From contig CANLOU010000001.1 of NCBI GenBank assembly GCA_947492995.1, positions 1 to 64,000 of the forward strand: a DNA stretch of 64,000 bases, written 5' to 3'. Position numbers and translations under genes: made by a program. The DNA comes from an uncultured Litoreibacter sp. (lineage in GTDB: Bacteria > Pseudomonadota > Alphaproteobacteria > Rhodobacterales > Rhodobacteraceae). The notes beneath the pieces are model-generated. The model made no database searches, was not told the DNA's origin, and worked only from the letters and a program-made list of their open reading frames with translations. Position 1 is the first letter of the stretch. Each line of letters starts with the position of its first letter. Below are positions 7,847 through 16,958 of the stretch, piece by piece.

Positions 7847-10086
7847 GCATGGGACGCGCCAAAACAATCGCCCGCCGTACATTCCTTATAGGCTCTGCCG
7901 CCATCTCTGGTGGGGTTGCTTTTGGGATTTATAAGGTCAAAACGCCTCACGAAAACCCGCTGGCATCAGGCCTTGGCAAGGGCGAGGCGACCTTCAATCC
8001 CTTCGTCAAAATTACACCTGAGAAGATTACCCTCATCACCCCGCATGCCGATATTGGTCAGGGCGTGGTGCATATGCAGGCGGCCCTGATCGCTGAAGAG
8101 CTGGACGTTGAATTCGGCCAGTTCGACACCGACTTCGGCGTACCGGATCCAGCCTATTGGAACACCGCACTTGCCGCTGAGGCGGTGCCGTTTGCCGCCT
8201 TTGACGAAGGCTTTGGCGCAAGGTCCATGCGCAACGTGATGGGCGGCGTGGCAAAGCTATTGGGTATTATGGGAACCGGTGGCTCAAGCTCTGTTCCCGA
8301 CCAATACGAGAAGCTGCGCACCGCCGGGGCGGTCGCGCGTGAGACGCTGAAACTGGCAGCGTCCCAGCAGTCGGGCGTTCCCGTGGGAGACCTGAAAACC
8401 GCCAATGGCGCAGTGCAATTGCCTGATGGCACGACGCTGGCCTATACTGATCTGGCGGAGGCTGCGGGTGGGCTAAACCCGGTCTCGGACGTCACTTTGC
8501 GTGACGCCAGCACGTGGCGACTGATCGGCAAGCCGATGGCGCGCGAGGACATTCCTGCCAAGACCACCGGCACTCAGACCTACGGAATTGACCTGAAAAT
8601 CGACGGGATGGTTTACGCCTCGACACGGGTGAACCCACGCCGCGCGGTGATGAACAGCTATGATGCGAATGGCGCTGATACCATGCCCGGCGTGTCGTCG
8701 ATTGTGCCAGTCACAAACGGCGTGGCCGTCGTTGCCAACAGCACCTGGCGGGCCATGAACGCTGCAAATCAAATTGAATTTGATTGGGCCAGCGCCCCTT
8801 ATCCGGCGGAGCAGGACGGCCATTGGGCGGAAGTTGCCGCCAGCTTCACCGAGGAACGTCTGGACAAAGAATGGCGCACCGAGGGCGATGTTGACGCTGG
8901 GCTGGACGGTGCTGAATTGATTGAGGCCGAATACCGCGCCGGATATGTGGCTCACCAGCCGTTGGAGCCGTTGAACGCAATTGTGCGGGCGGATGAGAAC
9001 GGCGCAGAGGTTTGGACAGGCCACCAGCTGCCGCGCTTCCTGCAGCAAAAGGTGGCGGCCGTTGTGGGCTGCGAACCAGATGACGTTGTCTATCACAACC
9101 AGTATTCCGGCGGCAGCTTCGGCCACCGCCTGGAATTCGACAACATCACCCTTGCTGCAGAAATCGCCGTGCAGATGCGCGGCACGCCGGTGAAGCTGAC
9201 ATTGTCACGCGAGGAAGATTTTGTGACGGACTACGCCCGTCAAATTGGCATGAGCCGGTCCAAAGGGGCGGTGAAAGACGGCAAGGTGGACAGCTGGAAT
9301 TTGGACATCGCTACGGTCTCCGCCGCGCGGTCGCAATCGGGGCGGATGGGCGTGCCTGTGCCCGGGCCAGACACGCAAATCGCGGCAGGTGCTTGGGCGA
9401 TGCCCTACGCCATCCCCAATCTGCGGGTGCGGGCTTATGCGGTGCCGGAATTGGCTCCGACCAGTTCGTGGCGGTCTGTGGGGGCGTCGACGGCCGGGTT
9501 CTTCGCGGAAAGTTTCTTGGACGAATTGATCCACGCCGCAGGGGCCGACCAAGTCGAGGAACGCTTGCGCCTTTGTAGCAACGACATTCACCGCAAGGTG
9601 CTTGAGGCCGCCGCCGAGATGTCGAACTGGGGCAGCGAGATGGGACCAAACCAAGGGCGCGGCGTCGCGCTGGTGGAGAGCTTCGGGGTTCCTGTGGCAG
9701 AGGTGGTCGAGGTCATCAACACCGGTGCGGGGATCAAGATTGACCGTGTTTATGTAGCGGCTGATGTGGGTCGCGTGATTGATCCGGTGAACTTTGAGAA
9801 CCTCGTGCAAGGCGGCGTGGTCTGGGCTTTGGGCCATGCCATCAATTCGGAAATCACCTATTCAGACGGCATGGCGGAGCAGACGAATTACCATGCCAGC
9901 GAAGGCATGCGGATGTATCAGACGCCCGAGATCATCGTCAAAGGCCTTGAGAATGCTGACAAAATTCGTGGCATTGGCGAACCTCCGGTGCCCGCCGCGC
10001 CGCCAGCATTGGCCAACGCGATCTTTGCAGCGACCGGCCAACGCATCCGCGAGATGCCGTTTAACAAACATATCGATTTCGTCTGA
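7843..10086 (+). CDS. molybdopterin-binding subunit of a periplasmic molybdenum hydroxylase (IorB-like)
   Basis: 747 residues. The N-terminus '[16 protein letters not shown]' is a Tat signal, so the enzyme works in the periplasm. The body is the aldehyde oxidase/xanthine dehydrogenase Mo-cytosine-dinucleotide domain in the IorB arrangement. '[13 protein letters not shown]' and 'GVGASTA'-like loops line the cofactor, and '[20 protein letters not shown]' near the C-terminus carries the conserved catalytic-Glu region. The family hydroxylates N-heteroaromatics or oxidises aldehydes with water as oxygen donor. There is no FAD subunit; the cytochrome encoded next is the likely electron acceptor. 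The true substrate cannot be read from sequence. Confidence 0.9.
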   Translation: MSMGRAKTIARRTFLIGSAAISGGVAFGIYKVKTPHENPLASGLGKGEATFNPFVKITPEKITLITPHADIGQGVVHMQAALIAEELDVEFGQFDTDFGVPDPAYWNTALAAEAVPFAAFDEGFGARSMRNVMGGVAKLLGIMGTGGSSSVPDQYEKLRTAGAVARETLKLAASQQSGVPVGDLKTANGAVQLPDGTTLAYTDLAEAAGGLNPVSDVTLRDASTWRLIGKPMAREDIPAKTTGTQTYGIDLKIDGMVYASTRVNPRRAVMNSYDANGADTMPGVSSIVPVTNGVAVVANSTWRAMNAANQIEFDWASAPYPAEQDGHWAEVAASFTEERLDKEWRTEGDVDAGLDGAELIEAEYRAGYVAHQPLEPLNAIVRADENGAEVWTGHQLPRFLQQKVAAVVGCEPDDVVYHNQYSGGSFGHRLEFDNITLAAEIAVQMRGTPVKLTLSREEDFVTDYARQIGMSRSKGAVKDGKVDSWNLDIATVSAARSQSGRMGVPVPGPDTQIAAGAWAMPYAIPNLRVRAYAVPELAPTSSWRSVGASTAGFFAESFLDELIHAAGADQVEERLRLCSNDIHRKVLEAAAEMSNWGSEMGPNQGRGVALVESFGVPVAEVVEVINTGAGIKIDRVYVAADVGRVIDPVNFENLVQGGVVWALGHAINSEITYSDGMAEQTNYHASEGMRMYQTPEIIVKGLENADKIRGIGEPPVPAAPPALANAIFAATGQRIREMPFNKHIDFV

Positions 10087-10096
10087 GGTAAGCCCA

Positions 10097-10690
10097 ATGA
10101 AACACATCATTCTGGCCTTGAGCCTGCTTGCCTGCCCCGCCTTTGCGGAAAGCTCTGTGATATTGGAGCCGCTGCCCGAAGGCTCTGTCACCGCCTCCGA
10201 AGGCTTGGAGATGTGGGGCAATATCCACGAGGTGTTCGCCCATCCCAGATGCTCGAACTGCCATGTCGGCGAGGATCACATCCCTATCTGGTCAGGCCCG
10301 CATTACGGGCCAACTGAACGGCCGCATGGCATGTTCATCTCTGCCGGCGAAAGCCGGATCGGGGCGGAATACCTGAATTGTGCCACTTGTCACGGCCCGC
10401 AAAATTCGACGCAGCTGCACGGCGCGCCGGGGGCTGAGGTCTGGCTGCTGCCCCCCGTGGAAATGCAATGGCACGGCAAAACCAGCGCCGAGATATGCGC
10501 GCAGGTGCAGGACCCCGAACGCAATGGCGGCAAGACGCTGCTGGAGGTGGCAGAACATGTGGCAGGCGACGCGTTGGTCTTGTGGGGCTGGGACCCGGGT
10601 CCGGGGCGCGAGCCTGCGCCTTATTCCGCCGCTGAATTGGCGGAGTTCGTGTTGAAATGGACCGCCGCTGGGGCGCCCTGCCCCAGTTAA
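10097..10690 (+). CDS. periplasmic di-haem cytochrome c, partner of the molybdenum hydroxylase
   Basis: 197 residues from ATG 10097, 10 bases after the large subunit. Residues 1-17 are a Sec signal peptide ending 'CPAFA'. Two haem-binding CxxCH motifs are present, Cys52-Cys55-His56 and Cys95-Cys98-His99. The C-terminal part contains 'LWGWDPGPGREPAPYS', seen in proteins annotated as isoquinoline 1-oxidoreductase subunits. It probably accepts electrons from the [2Fe-2S] subunit and passes them to the respiratory chain. Confidence 0.85.
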   Translation: MKHIILALSLLACPAFAESSVILEPLPEGSVTASEGLEMWGNIHEVFAHPRCSNCHVGEDHIPIWSGPHYGPTERPHGMFISAGESRIGAEYLNCATCHGPQNSTQLHGAPGAEVWLLPPVEMQWHGKTSAEICAQVQDPERNGGKTLLEVAEHVAGDALVLWGWDPGPGREPAPYSAAELAEFVLKWTAAGAPCPS

Positions 10691-10697
10691 TTTCGGC

Positions 10698-11366
10698 CTA
10701 CCCCGTGCTCATCGCCAAAACGCGGCTGATCTCGGTCAGGGAGCGCCCGGATTGATCCATCCACGTGTTGAACGCGTCTTGCACCGCCGCCATCGCTTTC
10801 TTGGACGTCGGCGCTTTGTCGATCACGCCTTCAGCCTCCAGCCGTCCGACCACGTCGCGGGACAGGATGTAGCTGTCGCGCTCCATGAAGCGCAGGAAAT
10901 ACTGGCCAGTTGAGCCGCCCAGACGGTTGCCGTCTTTCTTGAGCGTCGCGAGAAGACCTGCAAAGTCCTCGGCGGGCCACTCGGCAATCACCTTGGCCGC
11001 AGACCCATGCTCGCGTGCCAACCCGCTAAGAAACGCCGCATTGTCGCGCACCGACATGATCTTGGCGGGGTAGCGCACGATAGAGGTGTCGGTCACCAAT
11101 CGGTCAAACCATGCGTCATCCATCAAGGCACAGGTGCCAATGTCGAAGCCTTTGAACGCCGTCTCGAACCCCGGCCACATCGCGTCAACGACCTTCCAGT
11201 TGAATCCCGCCTGAAAGACCGAACGAGTCATTTGCGCCAGCCACCGATCGTCAGGAATGGCCGCCAAGGCGGCGGGAGTTTTGGGTGGAGATAGCTTTGC
11301 CTCCAACGCGTCTGCCCCGCCTTGGCGATCGGCTGAAATGGCGTATATCTCATCAAAGCTGCGCAT
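10698..11366 (-). CDS. DNA-3-methyladenine glycosylase I family protein
   Basis: 222 residues, slightly longer than E. coli Tag. 'MRSFDEIYAISADRQGG' at the start, 'WLAQMTRSVFQAGFNWKVV' and 'RYPAKIMSVRDNAAFLSGLA' correspond to the Tag (PF03352) base-excision fold, which removes 3-methyladenine from alkylated DNA. I did not find the classical Tag zinc-binding Cys/His set, so this belongs to the divergent branch common in Rhodobacterales. It is convergent with the cytochrome gene, with 7 bases between the stop codons. Confidence 0.75.
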   Translation of the reverse strand: MRSFDEIYAISADRQGGADALEAKLSPPKTPAALAAIPDDRWLAQMTRSVFQAGFNWKVVDAMWPGFETAFKGFDIGTCALMDDAWFDRLVTDTSIVRYPAKIMSVRDNAAFLSGLAREHGSAAKVIAEWPAEDFAGLLATLKKDGNRLGGSTGQYFLRFMERDSYILSRDVVGRLEAEGVIDKAPTSKKAMAAVQDAFNTWMDQSGRSLTEISRVLAMSTG

Positions 11367-11437
11367 GGCTGGCCCCTCACATAGAAACCCCGCCAGCTTA
11401 GTCGGGGCTGACGGGGGCAGACAATTGATTTGTGGCG

Positions 11438-11905
11438 TTAGGCGGCGGTGCGAACCTCCTTGCCGGTTTCCACATAGTCGGCATTGCCTTGCAACAGCGA
11501 CGCCATCATCTTGCGGAATTGCGGCTTCATCATCGGGACCATCATTTTGCCCAGCAGCCCGAATTTCGGGGTAAAATCCATGCTCATGGTGACGTCGGTC
11601 TTCTGCCCGCGCGCTTTGAAATCAAATGTCGCCATGGCGCGTTTCAGCGGCATTGTCCCATCATAGATGTCGATGACCAATTTCTGGTGAGGGCGATACT
11701 CAACCACTTTTTCACAAATGTAATTCTTCCCATCCGCCATGTCGCATTGGCGCATGGCCCCAAGACCAGAGTTTTGGGATTGATTGATGAGGTGCGACCC
11801 GTTGAGATTAGGGTTGAACTTGGCAATTGCGCCGAAGTCATCCCAGCTGGGCCAGACTTGGTCGATTGGAGCGTTGACGGTTTGGGTGACAGTGACATTG
11901 GCCAT
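11438..11905 (-). CDS. SRPBCC (START-like) domain protein
   Basis: 155 residues from ATG 11905 (a longer frame begins at 11947). 'TQTVNAPIDQVWPSWDDFGAI' and 'GLGAMRQCDMADGK' are typical of the polyketide-cyclase/SRPBCC fold, a hydrophobic-cavity ligand-binding protein. 'PKFGLLGKMMVPMMKPQFRK' near residue 120 is the long C-terminal helix. No catalytic residue can be assigned. It is divergent from the LysR gene at 12045 and is the obvious target of that regulator. Confidence 0.8.
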   Translation of the reverse strand: MANVTVTQTVNAPIDQVWPSWDDFGAIAKFNPNLNGSHLINQSQNSGLGAMRQCDMADGKNYICEKVVEYRPHQKLVIDIYDGTMPLKRAMATFDFKARGQKTDVTMSMDFTPKFGLLGKMMVPMMKPQFRKMMASLLQGNADYVETGKEVRTAA

Positions 11906-11998
11906 GGCAGGCGGTCCTTTCGGGTGACAGGGAATGGCATTGGTCACTGATGCTACTGGATCAAATTTTCACAGAATACGGGATATACCAATCCATGC

Positions 11999-12016
11999 CG
12001 GATCGCATACGATCCG
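11999..12016. promoter_or_regulatory. perfect inverted repeat between SRPBCC and LysR genes
   Basis: CGGATCGCATACGATCCG is a 7-bp perfect inverted repeat with a 4-bp centre, 28 bases upstream of the LysR start and 93 bases upstream of the SRPBCC start. A dyad in a shared divergent promoter region is the expected LysR recognition site. Confidence 0.5.
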
Positions 12017-12044
12017 CCCACCCCACCTCGATATAGGCTATCAA

Positions 12045-12932
12045 ATGACCATGGCACCGAAACTAAACTGGGATCAGCTGCGGGTTTTCCTGGCGGCCGC
12101 GCGCGCGGGCAGCCTGCGGGGCGCGTCTGATTTTCTGGGTGTGAACCACGCTACCGTAAACCGCGCCATTCAAGGGATGGAGCAATCGCTTGGCACCCGC
12201 GTTTTTGACCGCTCTGCCGGTGGGTTGACGCTGACGCAGCCGGGCGAATTGTTGGTCCCCCATGCCGAAGAGATCGAGCGCCAGACCCTGCATATCGGAC
12301 GCAAGCTTAGCGGGTTGGACACGGCACCATCCGGCACGGTGCGGGTTTCGGTTCCGCCGTCTTTCGCACAAGCGTTTCTTGGGCCGATCATCGCGGGCTT
12401 CACCGAGGAATTTCCGGACATCAACATCGAGATCATCTCAACCAATGCCATCTCAGACATCAACCGGCACGAGACGGACGTGTCGATACGGGTTGCATTT
12501 GAGGTGGAAGATGACGTGGTTGGGCGGCGATTGGTGCAGTATTCCGTCGCAGCCTTTGCCAGCCCCGCTTATTTGGCTCGCCACCCCGAATTGACGGTCG
12601 GTGATGGAGCGGGCGCACATTTCGTAGGTTGGGGCGGCAATTCCGATTGGGTAAAGGAAACGCCTTTCCCGAATGCCAAGACGCGCCACGTCATGCCTGA
12701 GATATTCATGCAGGCCGAAGCCGCTGCTAACGGGTTGGGCATCGCATGGTGCCCGGCGCTGCTGCTTGACCCCGACCCAAGATTGGTGCGTGTGCCGAAT
12801 GCACCCGCGCAGCTCAGCCGGTCCATTTGGGTTTTGCTACATGGCGATTTGCGAAAGACCGCGCGGGTCCGGGCCTTCGTCGATTACATCAGCGACTATA
12901 TCACCGCACGCAAAGCGCAGTTCTCAGCATGA
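12045..12932 (+). CDS. LysR-family transcriptional regulator
   Basis: 295 residues from ATG 12045; ATG 12051 is an alternative. The N-terminal winged helix-turn-helix is 'LNWDQLRVFLAAARAGSLRG' followed by 'HATVNRAIQGMEQSLGTRVF'. A LysR substrate-binding domain starts near residue 92 ('VRVSVPPSFAQAFLGPII'). It is of the short, single-target roseobacter type. It is divergent from the SRPBCC gene, with a dyad between them, so it probably controls that gene and itself. The ligand is unknown. Confidence 0.9.
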   Translation: MTMAPKLNWDQLRVFLAAARAGSLRGASDFLGVNHATVNRAIQGMEQSLGTRVFDRSAGGLTLTQPGELLVPHAEEIERQTLHIGRKLSGLDTAPSGTVRVSVPPSFAQAFLGPIIAGFTEEFPDINIEIISTNAISDINRHETDVSIRVAFEVEDDVVGRRLVQYSVAAFASPAYLARHPELTVGDGAGAHFVGWGGNSDWVKETPFPNAKTRHVMPEIFMQAEAAANGLGIAWCPALLLDPDPRLVRVPNAPAQLSRSIWVLLHGDLRKTARVRAFVDYISDYITARKAQFSA

Positions 12933-13062
12933 TACGGGGGGCAGCGACGTGAATGTCAGAAATGGCAGTTGAAAGACCCATTGCGTATCGAGTTTGTGGT
13001 TGGGCATCCGCCAATCAGATGACCGACATAGGACAACGCAACCACAACGGCGAACGGCCAAA

Positions 13063-14619
13063 CTAGAAGTCTGTTTCAACGCCACCTTCGGCTTTGCGCC
13101 TTGCGACGAAATCAGCCAGTTCTTCGCGAATTGCCGGGTCCATTGCCGGGGCCTCAAACTCGGCAATGATGCCTTTGTACATCTTATGTGCCCGTTCAGC
13201 GGTCCATACGCCGCCATTCAGGTCCCATGCCTCGTAGTTCGACCAATCTGAAATCAGCGGGCTGTAGAACGCCGTCTCGTACCGTTCCTGCGTGTGCTGG
13301 CAGCCAAAGTAATGTCCATCGGGGCCAACTTCCCTAATCGCTTCGACCGCGATGTCGTCCGGCGTTGTGGCGTAGGTTGCAGGTTCCATATAGCGTTGGA
13401 TTTGTTGCAGCACGTCGCAATCCATAATGAATTTCTCCGGGCTGGCGATCAACCCGCCTTCCAGCCATCCCGCCGCATGATAGACCACGTTGGTCCCGGA
13501 CTGGACAGCCGCCCAGAGGGAGTTCGAGGTCTCCCACATTGCTTGGCCGTCCGGCACATTGGCCGCGCAAACCCCTGACGAGCGGATCGGCAGCCTATAG
13601 TGGCGGCCCATCTGGCCAGTCATCTGCGTTGCGCGCATGTATTCCGGGGTTCCAAAGGCAGGCGCGCCGGTCTTCATGTCCACATTAGATGTAAAAGTTC
13701 CAATGGCGCATGGCGCACCGGGGTTGACCACTTGCAACAAGACGATTGCGGCCAGCCCTTCGGCGAGGCTCAACGTCACGGCCCCGGACATGGTCACCGG
13801 AGCCATAGCACCCGCCAAAGTGAACGGCGTCACAATCACCGGCTGCATGCGTCGTGCGTGGATCATCGCCCCTTCAAGCATCGGAAAATCGTGCTTCAGT
13901 GGCGAAACCGAGTTAATGTTGGTGTACATATATGGCTGGCTGTCGAACTGCTCGCGGGAGATACCCGCGGCGATGCGGGTCATCTCCATCACGTCTTCGA
14001 CCCGACCACGGCCAAGGGAATAGGCGTGAACCGCCTTGTCGGTGAGGGTCAGCTTCTCGAACAGGCAGTCGAGGTGGCGCACGCCCGCGTGGATATCGAT
14101 GGGCTCTACAGGGTAGCCGCCAGCAAAGTGGATACAGTTGAAAAACTGGGTCAGCTTGATGAAGTCTTTGTACATCTCGAAGCTGCCGGATTGCTTGCCC
14201 TGTTCCAGCGTCCACGAGTTGGGCGGCGACGACACGTTGCCGAACAGCAAGTTTTGTCCACCCATGGTAATGGCACGCTCTGGGTTTCGGGGCGTAATGG
14301 TGAACTCGCTGGGCGCATGGCCGAGCATCTCCATCACGAAGTCCTCGTCCATTTTGACGTTGGTGCCATCGACTTTGCAGCCGGCCTTTTTGAGTATCTC
14401 GCAGGCCTCTGGGTTCAAGAATTCGATCCCGATCTCAGACAGGATGCGCATGCAGCCCTTGTGGATCGCCGCCACACCCTCGCCGTCCAGCGGCTCGGTT
14501 GGTTTGTCGCGATTGATGGGGGGATCCCATGGCATTTGTGGCGGCAAAAGTGACGTGGTCCTGCGCGCGTTGCCAGCACGCCCCCCACTGCGTGATCTGC
14601 GTGGTGCATCTTTGGACAT
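13063..14619 (-). CDS. MttB-family (trimethylamine methyltransferase-like) protein, non-pyrrolysine
   Basis: 518 residues of the MTTB family (PF06253), a TIM-barrel that moves a methyl group from a quaternary or tertiary amine to a corrinoid protein. 'ILSEIGIEFLNPEACEILKK' and 'NPERAITMGGQNLLFGN' near the N-terminus and 'QMTGQMGRHYRLPIRSSG' in the barrel are typical. The frame is read without any in-frame TAG, so it belongs to the pyrrolysine-free branch, whose studied members act on betaines rather than trimethylamine. No corrinoid protein or reactivase gene is adjacent, so partners must be elsewhere. The basic N-terminus (SRSGGRAGNARR) is common in roseobacter copies. Confidence 0.88.
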   Translation of the reverse strand: MSKDAPRRSRSGGRAGNARRTTSLLPPQMPWDPPINRDKPTEPLDGEGVAAIHKGCMRILSEIGIEFLNPEACEILKKAGCKVDGTNVKMDEDFVMEMLGHAPSEFTITPRNPERAITMGGQNLLFGNVSSPPNSWTLEQGKQSGSFEMYKDFIKLTQFFNCIHFAGGYPVEPIDIHAGVRHLDCLFEKLTLTDKAVHAYSLGRGRVEDVMEMTRIAAGISREQFDSQPYMYTNINSVSPLKHDFPMLEGAMIHARRMQPVIVTPFTLAGAMAPVTMSGAVTLSLAEGLAAIVLLQVVNPGAPCAIGTFTSNVDMKTGAPAFGTPEYMRATQMTGQMGRHYRLPIRSSGVCAANVPDGQAMWETSNSLWAAVQSGTNVVYHAAGWLEGGLIASPEKFIMDCDVLQQIQRYMEPATYATTPDDIAVEAIREVGPDGHYFGCQHTQERYETAFYSPLISDWSNYEAWDLNGGVWTAERAHKMYKGIIAEFEAPAMDPAIREELADFVARRKAEGGVETDF

Positions 14620-14724
14620 GTTCGTCCCCTTCAGGTCTGCATCAGACCATCAAACTTGCATGCGAAAAAACCCCACGGTCGGCGCTTTCCGACGCGTAAG
14701 GTCGTTTTCTTGCAATGAGGGCGT

Positions 14725-15261
14725 TTAGCTCGCGGCGAGCTCGAAATTCAAAGCCTGCGAGTTAATGCAGTGGGTCATCTTGCGTTTGATAATAAGGTAA
14801 TGCCCCAAATGGCTGCCACACCGACGGCAATGCACTTCGGTCAGTAATTTGTCGCTATTGGCCATGCCGCCGTATTGCTCGGGCACACCATCGACGTTCA
14901 TCAAAATTGCATCAGGCTCGCCGTGATAGAAGAAGACCCAGCCCTTATCGAGGACAACCTTGGTGTTGGAACTGTAGACATGCAGGTCACAGCCTTTGCA
15001 ATGATATGTTCCATCGCGGGTCTCTTCCCACATGGTGCCGGTACGTGGATCTTCGGTGAAGCCCTCGCGCATGATGACGTACTCTTCGTCCGTCAACATC
15101 GAAAGCCATTCATCTTCCGTGCGCACGACCTCGTACTCGTAGTCGCTGTTGGTCCCTGGGGCGACACGGGCTTTGGCAGCAGTGCCAAGTGTCAGCGCGG
15201 CTGCCCCAGAGCTTGCGAAGAACGAGCGGCGGCTCAAAAATTTCGAGATTTTGGAAGTCAT
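14725..15261 (-). CDS. Tat-exported MsrB-like (methionine sulfoxide reductase B fold) protein
   Basis: 178 residues from ATG 15261, preceded by AGAAAGAGA. Residues 6-35 form a Tat signal ('FLSRRSFFASSGAAAL'). The mature domain has the MsrB zinc site, CKGC and CRRC, and the active-site segment 'HCINSQALNF' with the catalytic Cys in the position of RYCINS. It differs from cytoplasmic MsrB in two places: 'GWVFFYHG' replaces the usual GWPSF, and the segment before the catalytic Cys reads 'YLIIKRKMT' instead of the DGP-PTG loop. It is therefore a periplasmic variant that may reduce protein methionine sulfoxide or another substrate. It sits upstream of the MttB gene on the same strand, 105 bases away. 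Confidence 0.8.
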   Translation of the reverse strand: MTSKISKFLSRRSFFASSGAAALTLGTAAKARVAPGTNSDYEYEVVRTEDEWLSMLTDEEYVIMREGFTEDPRTGTMWEETRDGTYHCKGCDLHVYSSNTKVVLDKGWVFFYHGEPDAILMNVDGVPEQYGGMANSDKLLTEVHCRRCGSHLGHYLIIKRKMTHCINSQALNFELAAS

Positions 15262-15386
15262 GAGCGTCTCTTTCTGCAGTGTCATAGCGAGCTGCCTTAA
15301 GGGCAGAGACCAATCGGGCCAAACCGAGGATCGGCCCGATTGTTTAGCTTGGGCGCCAGGCCAACGAAGGCTGGCTTAGCAACCGC

Positions 15387-15695
15387 TTATTGGTTTGCCA
15401 ACTCGGCAGCCATCTCGGCAGCGCCGTTGCTGTCGCCAAACAGAGCTTGTGCTTTGATGATTTTCTGCCGGCCAGACTCGTCGGCCTCAAAGAATGCTTG
15501 GCGCTCTGCTGCGCTCATGTTGCCCAATGCAAGGCGAACACGTGCGGCGCTGACGTCGCCCATGGATGTTTCGCGGACGATTGTTTCAGCTGCGGACGCG
15601 TTGCTCATCGCGAACAGCTCGGCTGCGGATGTGTCGGCGAACGCGGGGGCCGAAATTGCGAGTGTCGCTGCGGCGGTCATAAGAAGGGTTTTCAT
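15387..15695 (-). CDS. small secreted protein, function unknown
   Basis: 102 residues. Residues 1-20 are a clear Sec signal peptide ending 'APAFA'. The mature part is Ala- and Ser-rich and predicted helical ('SAAELFAMSNASAAETIVRE', 'DVSAARVRLALGNMSAAERQ'), with no cysteine. I recognise no family. It lies 125 bases upstream of the MsrB gene on the same strand, which raises the possibility that both are made together, and it is divergent from the AraC-type gene at 15942. Confidence 0.7.
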   Translation of the reverse strand: MKTLLMTAAATLAISAPAFADTSAAELFAMSNASAAETIVRETSMGDVSAARVRLALGNMSAAERQAFFEADESGRQKIIKAQALFGDSNGAAEMAAELANQ

Positions 15696-15941
15696 TGTCG
15701 GTTTCTCCGTGTGTATTTTAAGAGATTCTGAAAGGAATTCTGCGGTGTGTCGGCGTACCTTAAGTCACGCCCCCACGGCGAAAATGCAGTTCCAGTCTCT
15801 TACCAATCTATCGTTTGGCACAATATTTCCTAGGGGCAGAAAAACCGCCTTTTCATGCAGATCGTATAAATCAAGACACGGTTTATTGAACTCACTACAG
15901 CGTTTCTATTTCTTGACCGGACTTCGGCTTAACCCTTGGGA

Positions 15942-16862
15942 ATGACTGATGTGATCCTTGACCTTTTGAACATGATGCGAGTGCGCAGCACTGCGTATAT
16001 TGGAAAAAATCTGCACGCCCCTTGGGGCGTATATATTGACGAACACCCGAACTTAGCACGCTTCCACATCGTGATAGCCGGATCAACCTGGATCAAGCTG
16101 CCTGATGAGAATGCCCCTGTAAAGCTAAACAAAGGCGACATCGCGATCATCCCAAACGGCCGCGCCCATTCCTATCTGGATGAAGTGAGCCGCGAAACAA
16201 AGACGGCGTCCTTCCCGACAGGTGAGGAAAATTCCTATTTTCAACCATTTGAACCAGAGAGCGGCGCAACCCATCTTCTGTGCGGGTATTTCGAGATGTC
16301 AAACGGCACGCCACCCGCAATTACGGCGTGCCTTCCTGAGCTGCTCATAGGACGCGCCAGCGACAGTGTCTTGTCGAAGAAATTTGGGATGGTCATTGAC
16401 TTGATCTCCGCAGAACTTGCTGACGTGCCGGATCAATCGCAGTTGGTCCTCAATCGCATGACCGAAATGCTTTGCATTTACACCATCCAGGATTGGATGG
16501 ACCGCTCCATGGACGAAGACGACCAGCTGATGGCACTTGCTGATCCCAAAACCAAGCTGGTGCTCGATAATATCCATGAGAACCCAAGTACACCTTGGAC
16601 TGTAAACAGCCTTGCCAAACTGTATGGCCAATCACGCACGGCCTTTGCCTCACATTTCAAGGTCGCAACGGGGATGAGCCCGATGAACTATGTGCGTCGA
16701 TGGCGGATCAACCTCGCCTGCAGGATGCTTGAAGAAAACGCGTTGTCCATTGACGAAATTGCCTTCAAGTCGGGCTACGCAGACACAAACGCCTTCAATC
16801 GTGCCTTCAAGCGCGAAACCGGTTCCTCGCCAGGTGCCTATAAGCGGCTGGCGCGCGTTTAG
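15942..16862 (+). CDS. AraC-family transcriptional regulator with cupin-like sensor domain
   Basis: 306 residues from ATG 15942; an in-frame TTG two codons upstream is possible. The N-terminal half ('GVYIDEHPNLARFHIVIAGS', 'VKLNKGDIAIIPNGRAHSY') is a cupin ligand-binding domain of the AraC/RCS family. Residues about 205-303 are the AraC DNA-binding domain, including 'DEIAFKSGYADTNAFNRAFK' and 'TGSSPGAYKR'. The divergent neighbour is the small secreted protein, separated by 246 bases in which I found no clear operator. Targets may include the secreted protein and MsrB genes. Confidence 0.88.
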   Translation: MTDVILDLLNMMRVRSTAYIGKNLHAPWGVYIDEHPNLARFHIVIAGSTWIKLPDENAPVKLNKGDIAIIPNGRAHSYLDEVSRETKTASFPTGEENSYFQPFEPESGATHLLCGYFEMSNGTPPAITACLPELLIGRASDSVLSKKFGMVIDLISAELADVPDQSQLVLNRMTEMLCIYTIQDWMDRSMDEDDQLMALADPKTKLVLDNIHENPSTPWTVNSLAKLYGQSRTAFASHFKVATGMSPMNYVRRWRINLACRMLEENALSIDEIAFKSGYADTNAFNRAFKRETGSSPGAYKRLARV

Positions 16863-16958
16863 GCCCTCCACCGTGGGCAGTCTTGGCAGGACACCCAAGG
16901 CGCCGAATTAGAACTGCAAGCCGATCTTGCGCCGATAGACGGCTGCCAATGGTCAGCT

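Noticed and set aside
13600-14553. 317-residue plus-strand frame inside the MttB-like gene
   Set aside because: It is antisense to an intact MttB-family protein and rich in Arg, His and Gly with no domain; a shadow frame.
13063-14619. Pyrrolysine codon in the MttB-like gene
   Set aside because: The reading frame has no in-frame TAG, and no pylS/pylT genes are seen; the protein belongs to the pyrrolysine-free branch.
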